Source: Candidatus Methanomethylophilaceae archaeon (GTDB taxonomy: Archaea; Thermoplasmatota; Thermoplasmata; Methanomassiliicoccales; Methanomethylophilaceae). Taken from it: 17,574 bases of DNA. Positions within the stretch are counted from its first letter, which is position 1. The number at the start of each line of letters is the position of its first letter. Of this stretch, positions 13,893-17,574 are shown piece by piece. Both the position numbers and the translations under genes were made by a program. The notes beneath the pieces were generated by a model that worked only from the letters and a program-made list of their open reading frames with translations, was not told the origin of the DNA and did not search any database. The stretch spans positions 1-17,574 of the forward strand of contig JAEDJU010000011.1 of NCBI GenBank assembly GCA_016296195.1, given 5' to 3'.

Positions 13893-13988
13893 ATGATGAT
13901 TGCTGATTTCCTCGGACTCATTATCTGCGGTGCCGTCTACCTGATCATCCTCGGGGCCATGAACCTGAAGAGAGCAGAGGACGAGTGA
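13893..13988 (+). CDS. 31-residue single-span membrane peptide
   Basis: The frame reads MMIADFLGLIICGAVYLIIL then GAMNLKRAEDE: one hydrophobic helix of about 20 residues and a charged tail, a typical small membrane protein. It sits 27 bases after the PAS gene and 20 before the split-barrel gene. A seven-codon frame (13873-13896, MCGMCDS) ends in a TGA overlapping its ATG. No ribosome site of its own is evident. ATG at 13896 could also serve. Unknown function. Confidence 0.5.
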   Translation: MMIADFLGLIICGAVYLIILGAMNLKRAEDE

Positions 13989-14008
13989 ACCCGGGAGTGT
14001 GAAGAACC

Positions 14009-14407
14009 ATGGTCCAGATGCCGGAGCCAGTCATCAGGATGATAAAACATCCCGACACGAAGAAAGTCATGGCCACAGTCTCCCCCGATGGGAAACCCCA
14101 CATGATAGTGTGCGGAAGCCTTGTCGTCACCGAACCCGACACGATTGTCGTCGGAGAGGTTTTCATGTACAGGGCCGGCGAGTACCTCGCCAAGAACCCC
14201 AACGTGGAGTTCATGGTCTGGCAGGGACGCGACGCATACTCGATCAAGGCGGTCGCCAAGAGCCGCATCGACACGGGACCCATCTTCGAGAAGATGTCGC
14301 AGCAGCTCGACAAGATGAACATGACCCTCGTGGCCGTCTGGGTGTTCGAGGCCCAGGAGGTCTGGGACGAGAGCGCATCCAAGAACTGCGGCACAAAGGT
14401 GGCCTGA
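14009..14407 (+). CDS. Pyridoxamine-phosphate-oxidase-like FMN split-barrel protein
   Basis: A 132-residue protein with the split-barrel flavin-binding pattern: VMATVSPDGKPHMIVCGSLVV at the N-terminus (strand-turn-strand), then DTIVVGEVFMYRAGEYLAKNPNVEFMVWQGRDAYSIKAVA. This family binds FMN or F420 and includes flavoreductases and heme- or haem-like-substrate oxidases; specific substrate is not readable. A purine-rich GGGAGTGTGA stretch lies before the ATG. The next gene starts two bases after its stop, so the pair is co-translated. Context with a PAS sensor suggests a redox role (inference). Confidence 0.82.
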   Translation: MVQMPEPVIRMIKHPDTKKVMATVSPDGKPHMIVCGSLVVTEPDTIVVGEVFMYRAGEYLAKNPNVEFMVWQGRDAYSIKAVAKSRIDTGPIFEKMSQQLDKMNMTLVAVWVFEAQEVWDESASKNCGTKVA

Positions 14408-14409
14408 GA

Positions 14410-14607
14410 ATGGATGTCGGAGGCGGGAAGCGCCTCGCGAGGGTGATGTTCTACATCGCCGCGATGCTCGTGTGCTTCGGCCTCGGACTCCACCTCATGG
14501 AGATGGAACCCGCCGGGATCATCCTGATAATCATCGGGGTCGCCCTGCTGGTCATCTCCTTCAGCATGCTGAAGTTCATGATGCTGCTGTCGATGCGTCA
14601 GCATTGA
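14410..14607 (+). CDS. 65-residue two-span membrane protein
   Basis: MDVGGGKRLARVMFYIAAML begins a protein with two hydrophobic segments (about 12-28 and 36-60) joined by a short acidic turn (HLMEMEPAG). The ATG follows the previous TGA by two bases, so it is translated with the split-barrel gene. It has no recognisable family. It could anchor the flavin protein to the membrane, which is only inference. Confidence 0.7.
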   Translation: MDVGGGKRLARVMFYIAAMLVCFGLGLHLMEMEPAGIILIIIGVALLVISFSMLKFMMLLSMRQH

Positions 14608-14628
14608 TTCGGACCGAAACCCGTTAAG

Positions 14629-14669
14629 AAACCATCCTTTTTGTGAGAAATGATTGTTTTAAATGGTTT
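14629..14669. terminator. T-rich inverted repeat between convergent transcripts
   Basis: AAACCAT and ATGGTTT flank a stretch containing TTTTT (14638-14642) and TTTT, 21 bases after the 65-residue gene. A perfect 11-base palindrome TTCGGACCGAA (14608-14618) directly follows that gene's stop. Confidence 0.4.
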
Positions 14670-14672
14670 ACA

Positions 14673-14686
14673 GGTCCCGGAGGACC
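14673..14686 (-). terminator. Stop-proximal hairpin of the zinc-ribbon gene with TCCG loop
   Basis: Minus strand GGTCC-TCCG-GGACC: perfect five-pair stem closing a C(TCCG)G tetraloop, 15 bases after the stop. Confidence 0.45.
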
Positions 14687-14701
14687 CGTTATCGAGGTTC
14701 C

Positions 14702-14884
14702 TCAGAACCTGCTCCTGTCCCTTCTCTCTGCGGGCTGGTGCTTCCTGAAGCAGTCCCTGCAGTAGACGGGCCTTCCCTGGGTGGGCTTGAAGGGGACCTC
14801 GCACTCCGCTCCGCAATCGGAACAGGTTGTCTTGAAGAACTCCTTGGGCCTCTCCCTGTCGTTTCTGTATCCGCCGTATGCCAT
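14702..14884 (-). CDS. Small CxxC...CxxC zinc-ribbon protein
   Basis: A 60-residue basic protein with a zinc ribbon: Cys21/Cys24 (TTCSDCGAECEVPFKPT) and Cys42/Cys45 (RPVYCRDCF). The signature C-x2-C-x4-EVPFKP-x5-PVYCRxCF is familiar from small zinc-ribbon proteins found in archaea and several bacterial groups, whose function is not settled. The frame is open to 14980, but the ATG at 14884 has AGGTGA ahead and a TATA box 30 bases upstream, and the extension would run through that promoter. The basic N- and C-termini suggest nucleic-acid binding (inference). Confidence 0.8.
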   Translation of the reverse strand: MAYGGYRNDRERPKEFFKTTCSDCGAECEVPFKPTQGRPVYCRDCFRKHQPAERRDRSRF

Positions 14885-14910
14885 ATCTCTCACCTTCTTG
14901 GTCGGTATCC

Positions 14911-14917
14911 AATAAAA
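14911..14917 (-). promoter_or_regulatory. TATA box of the zinc-ribbon gene
   Basis: Minus strand TTTTATT is centred about 30 bases before the ATG at 14884. Confidence 0.45.
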
Positions 14918-15008
14918 CTCCCTCGGCCTGTAGCGGACAGACGGAATAGTAGTTGAACGCCTACGACCTCGTACTATCAACGACTATAAGAATGTGGGGA
15001 GAGAAGCT

Positions 15009-15914
15009 TCAGAGTCCACCGCAATCCGGACACATCCAGATCCCCTTGTAGGACACCAGCATCCCACCGCATTTGGGACACACCCTGGACTGTCTCTTGT
15101 CGGCCCCGATCACCTTCTTCGTCGAAAGATCCGAGTTCGCCCATCTCATGAGTTCCTGGAGACGGGTGAAACGGTCGGTCTTGTCGGGTCCGTAGTACTG
15201 GAGGTTGTCCGCCTCGTTGTACAGGCGGGTGCGCATCTTGTTGAGGGCACGGGCCACGTTGTTGAACGTCCCGAGACTCACGGACTCTGCGGGCAGGACG
15301 TTCTTCCTGTACCTGACGTCGAGGTATTCGATGGAGGAGTCGAGGAACCTGTCGAAGGCCATCTCGTCGGGATACACCGGGACGGAGAGGATGAGGTCGC
15401 GCTTGGGGACGAGATTGGGGTTGCGGGAGATGATCCTGTCCAACACGACCTTCATGTCCGAACGCATCTCGCCGTTTACCTGTCCGTAGATCCTCCTGAC
15501 GTGGGGGAGGTCCTCCTCCCTGGCGATGGCGGCCATCCTCACGGCGGCACGGTGGAACTCCAATCCGGTGGTGTGGTCCAGGATCTCGAAGAGCTGCGGT
15601 ATGAGGTCGTCGTCCTCCTGCATGGTGGTGAGATACCCCAGACATGCCATGCGGACCTTCTCGGAACCGACCTTGGACATCTCCCTGACCTTGGACATGA
15701 CGGCCCTCTCGCGGACATCGCAGAAGAGCATGACGGTCTCCGCCTTAACACGGTCATCATCGACATCCAGGTACTTGTCCAGAAGCGTGACGACGTCCGC
15801 ACTGTAGTTGTTTACCAGCCACCTGTCCTCGATTATGCTGCCGGGACGGCCGGATGTGACGCGGTCCACCGCGTCGAGGTAACGTCCGAGATACTCGATC
15901 CTGTCGACGGGCAT
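15009..15914 (-). CDS. HEAT-like helical repeat protein with C-terminal zinc ribbon, unknown function
   Basis: A 301-residue cytoplasmic protein. Residues about 30-165 look like HEAT-type helical repeats (DDDRVKAETVMLFCDVRERA, SEKVRMACLGYLTTMQEDDD, LEFHRAAVRMAAIAREEDL), a protein-binding scaffold. A helical middle follows, and the last 25 residues form a zinc ribbon with Cys279/282 and Cys295/298 (CPKCGGMLVSYKGIWMCPDC). Such ribbons bind nucleic acid or protein. The ATG at 15914 has AGGTGG ahead. It lies 74 bases downstream of the PC4-like gene on the same strand with a hairpin between; no good TATA box is visible, so readthrough from that gene is plausible. No named family is recognised. Confidence 0.75.
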   Translation of the reverse strand: MPVDRIEYLGRYLDAVDRVTSGRPGSIIEDRWLVNNYSADVVTLLDKYLDVDDDRVKAETVMLFCDVRERAVMSKVREMSKVGSEKVRMACLGYLTTMQEDDDLIPQLFEILDHTTGLEFHRAAVRMAAIAREEDLPHVRRIYGQVNGEMRSDMKVVLDRIISRNPNLVPKRDLILSVPVYPDEMAFDRFLDSSIEYLDVRYRKNVLPAESVSLGTFNNVARALNKMRTRLYNEADNLQYYGPDKTDRFTRLQELMRWANSDLSTKKVIGADKRQSRVCPKCGGMLVSYKGIWMCPDCGGL

Positions 15915-15962
15915 TGAACATGACCACCTGATTCTGTTATGATAGAATGGAAAGATGTTGAT

Positions 15963-15979
15963 CGGGGTGGTTCACCCCG
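15963..15979 (-). terminator. Hairpin after the PC4-like gene
   Basis: CGGGGTG/CACCCCG arms form a perfect seven-pair stem with a three-base loop, nine bases after the stop. It may terminate part of the transcripts ahead of the HEAT-like gene. Confidence 0.5.
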
Positions 15980-15988
15980 GAATTGATT

Positions 15989-16210
15989 TCAGAGGTCCCT
16001 CGTGTCGAGGGCCTTCTTCAGGACGGCGACCTCCTCATCGGAGAGTGTGATGCCCTTCCCCATCTTGCTTCCGTCGGGGGACCACTCGCGGATATCGTAC
16101 TTGGGCTCCCTGTCGTTCCAGCTGATCAGGTTGAGCTCCTTGGTCCAGCCTTTGGAGGATTCGGAGAGGACTGCGATCCTCTCGACGACTTCGTATTTGA
16201 ATTCGACCAT
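15989..16210 (-). CDS. PC4/YdbC-like single-stranded nucleic-acid-binding protein
   Basis: A 73-residue protein resembling the PC4 (p15 coactivator)/YdbC fold: strands FKYEVVERIAVLSES, KGWTKELNLISWN, PKYDIREWSPDG, then MGKGITLSDEEVAVLKKAL as the C-terminal helix. The W-x3-L-x2-ISWN and KYDIRxWSPD pattern is typical of the prokaryotic YdbC-like group, which binds single-stranded DNA or RNA. It is the normal length. A strong TATA box lies about 36 bases upstream and the leader is short. It may share an mRNA with the HEAT-like zinc-ribbon gene. Confidence 0.85.
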   Translation of the reverse strand: MVEFKYEVVERIAVLSESSKGWTKELNLISWNDREPKYDIREWSPDGSKMGKGITLSDEEVAVLKKALDTRDL

Positions 16211-16242
16211 AATGCTACCGTGGGCGTGATGTGTGGACCCCC

Positions 16243-16250
16243 TATTTATA
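16243..16250 (-). promoter_or_regulatory. TATA box of the PC4-like gene
   Basis: Minus strand TATAAATA is 33-40 bases before the ATG at 16210. Confidence 0.6.
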
Positions 16251-16340
16251 AGTTTAAAGATTTTTTATTTTCTCTATAAAGGACGGACGGATATGTATGG
16301 ACGCAATCCCTACGTATGGTTCCATATGACCATCCGATAC

Positions 16341-16350
16341 CCTTATATGG
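16341..16350 (+). promoter_or_regulatory. Promoter region of the CNNM/CorC gene
   Basis: CCTTATATGG is TATA-like and predicts a start near 16371 with a 50-base leader. It contains one arm (ATATGG) of an inverted repeat whose other arm (CCATAT) is at 16322-16327; a second pair TATGG/CCATA is at 16315-16326. These could be operators. An 11-codon frame MSYRMSDRMRV (16383-16418) stops three bases before the gene's ATG. Confidence 0.4.
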
Positions 16351-16421
16351 GGACCATTCATCGTTTCAGTCACGGTTTGAATATGTCGTACAGGATGTCC
16401 GATAGGATGCGTGTGTAAAGT

Positions 16422-17574
16422 ATGGATGCGACACTGCTGTATGCGGTTGCCATTGTTGTTTTGATAGGTTGTTCCGCGTTCTTCTCAATGTCCGAGACGG
16501 CGTTCACCAGCGTGAACCAGATCAGACTGAAGAAGATGGCCAACGATGGGAACGTCAAGGCCGAACGCACACTGAAGATCCTGGAGGATTACGACAAATT
16601 CCTCACCACGGTCCTCGTCGGTAACAACCTGGTGAACATCGCGGGAACATCCCTCGCCACACTCGTGTTCTCCATCCTCCTTGGAGCGGAGACGGGTGCC
16701 CTGGCATCTACGGTCTTCATGACCATCGCCGTCCTGATCTTCGGTGAGATCACACCCAAGTCCATCGCCAAGAGCAGGCCAGAGAAGGTCTGCATCAGGA
16801 TCTGTGGGGTCATTCGCGCACTGGAGATCATCTTCACGCCCATCTCCTGGTTGTTCTCCAAGATGACCAAGTTCATCAGCAGGAACCACCCCGACAACGA
16901 CACGATGACGGAGGATGAGCTCGAGGTCATCATCGACGAAATCGAGAGCGACGGTGTCATCGACAAGGATGAGAGCGAGCTGATCAAATCGGCCATGAGG
17001 TTCGACGACGTCCAGGTATCCGAGGTGTACGTGCCCAGGATGGACATCATCGCCATCGATGTTTCAGCGACCCCCGATGAGCTCGGGAACCTGATCGCAT
17101 CATCCGGATACTCCAGGATCCCCGTGTACGAGAAGAGCATCGACAACATCATCGGAGTGGTGTATGCCAAGGAGTTCTACACCAACAACTTCCTGGATGT
17201 CAAGTTCAGCGTCAAGGACATCGTGAAACCCGTCAAATACGTCCCGGAGACGATGAGCATCGCCACCATAATGAAGGACTTCCAGAAGTCCAAGATCCAC
17301 ATGGCCGTCGTTCTTGACTCCTACGGAGGGACCATGGGTATCGTCACGATGGAGGACCTCCTCGAGGAACTGGTCGGTGAGATCTGGGACGAGAGCGACG
17401 AGGTACAGCAGGAGATCGTAAAGGTCTCCGACGACAGGATCAACGCCAAGGGAGTGGCCAACATCTACGATGTCATGGAGGCCCTAGACCTGAAGTTCGA
17501 CCCGGAGGAGTACGAGGACTACTCCGTGACCGGATACATCGTCTACAAGCTGGGAAGGGGCCCGGTTAGAGGCG
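16422..17574 (+). CDS. CNNM/CorC-HlyC family membrane protein with CBS pair (3' end beyond window)
   Basis: The first 384 residues of a DUF21/CNNM-type transporter-like protein, commonly linked to Mg2+ or Co2+ efflux in this family. Membrane segments lie at about 4-24, 63-87, 93-112 and 127-146; the family motifs SETAF (25-29) and GEITPKS (108-114) are present. An acidic stretch (TEDELEVIIDEIESDGVIDKD) leads into two CBS domains at about 198-252 and 264-316 (VPRMDIIAID, TMGIVTMEDLLEELVGEI), which bind ATP-Mg in relatives, then a CorC_HlyC domain from about 330 that is cut by the window end. An in-frame TAA two codons upstream fixes ATG 16422 as the start. There is no ribosome site. Confidence 0.92.
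   Translation, partial: MDATLLYAVAIVVLIGCSAFFSMSETAFTSVNQIRLKKMANDGNVKAERTLKILEDYDKFLTTVLVGNNLVNIAGTSLATLVFSILLGAETGALASTVFMTIAVLIFGEITPKSIAKSRPEKVCIRICGVIRALEIIFTPISWLFSKMTKFISRNHPDNDTMTEDELEVIIDEIESDGVIDKDESELIKSAMRFDDVQVSEVYVPRMDIIAIDVSATPDELGNLIASSGYSRIPVYEKSIDNIIGVVYAKEFYTNNFLDVKFSVKDIVKPVKYVPETMSIATIMKDFQKSKIHMAVVLDSYGGTMGIVTMEDLLEELVGEIWDESDEVQQEIVKVSDDRINAKGVANIYDVMEALDLKFDPEEYEDYSVTGYIVYKLGRGPVRG

Noticed and set aside
14885..14980. 32-codon N-terminal extension of the zinc-ribbon protein
   Set aside because: It would include the promoter region; the ATG at 14884 has a good AGGTGA ribosome site and begins the familiar short protein.

Overview
The window looks like the chromosome of a methanogen-type archaeon, most plausibly a member of the Methanomassiliicoccales/Thermoplasmata (lineage is inference). 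Seen directly: TATA boxes of the TTTATA type about 25-35 bases ahead of many starts, several near-leaderless genes, a eukaryote/archaeal-type glycyl-tRNA synthetase, archaeal-type valyl-tRNA synthetase, stand-alone CBS-domain, universal-stress and ferredoxin genes, and 20 visible stop codons of which 16 are TGA, 4 TAA and none TAG. No rRNA, tRNA, CRISPR array, insertion sequence or prophage was found. It reads as ordinary chromosome with compact gene spacing, but several domain fusions and small-gene clusters are unusual.

Layout. 1-2010 (+): tail of an unknown gene, a CDP-alcohol phosphatidyltransferase, a D-lactate-dehydrogenase-like 2-hydroxyacid dehydrogenase, and a separate short transcript with a 31-residue basic protein and two strong terminal hairpins. 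2066-4747 (-): valS. 4748-5063: divergent control region with three 18-base repeats at an exact 33-base period. 5064-6413 (+): an ArsR repressor fused to an arsenite methyltransferase. 6484-11987 (-): a CBS-domain/ribosome-hibernation-like fusion protein with its own promoter, preceded by an apparent operon amidohydrolase > universal stress protein > four-CBS protein > glyS. 12003-12241 (+): an 8Fe ferredoxin. 12346-13313 (-): a thioredoxin-reductase-like flavoprotein lacking the redox CxxC, probably a ferredoxin-NAD(P) reductase. 13457-14607 (+): four small genes in a row (PAS protein, 31-aa membrane peptide, FMN split-barrel protein, 65-aa membrane protein). 14673-16250 (-): a small CxxC zinc-ribbon protein, a HEAT-like protein with C-terminal zinc ribbon, and a PC4/YdbC-like single-strand-binding protein. 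16341-end (+): a CNNM/CorC-type membrane protein cut by the window end.

How the genes may work together. Translation and its energy sensing dominate the centre: GlyRS is co-transcribed with an ATP-binding-type universal stress protein and a four-CBS (adenine-nucleotide-sensor type) protein, and the next gene joins four CBS domains to a ribosome-hibernation-like domain. The ferredoxin and the reductase face each other and could be partners. Arsenic handling is a one-gene sensor plus detoxifying enzyme. Short upstream ORFs ending at or within 4 bases of the next start occur before three genes and may couple translation. These functional links are inference from neighbourhood and domain content; no database search was possible.
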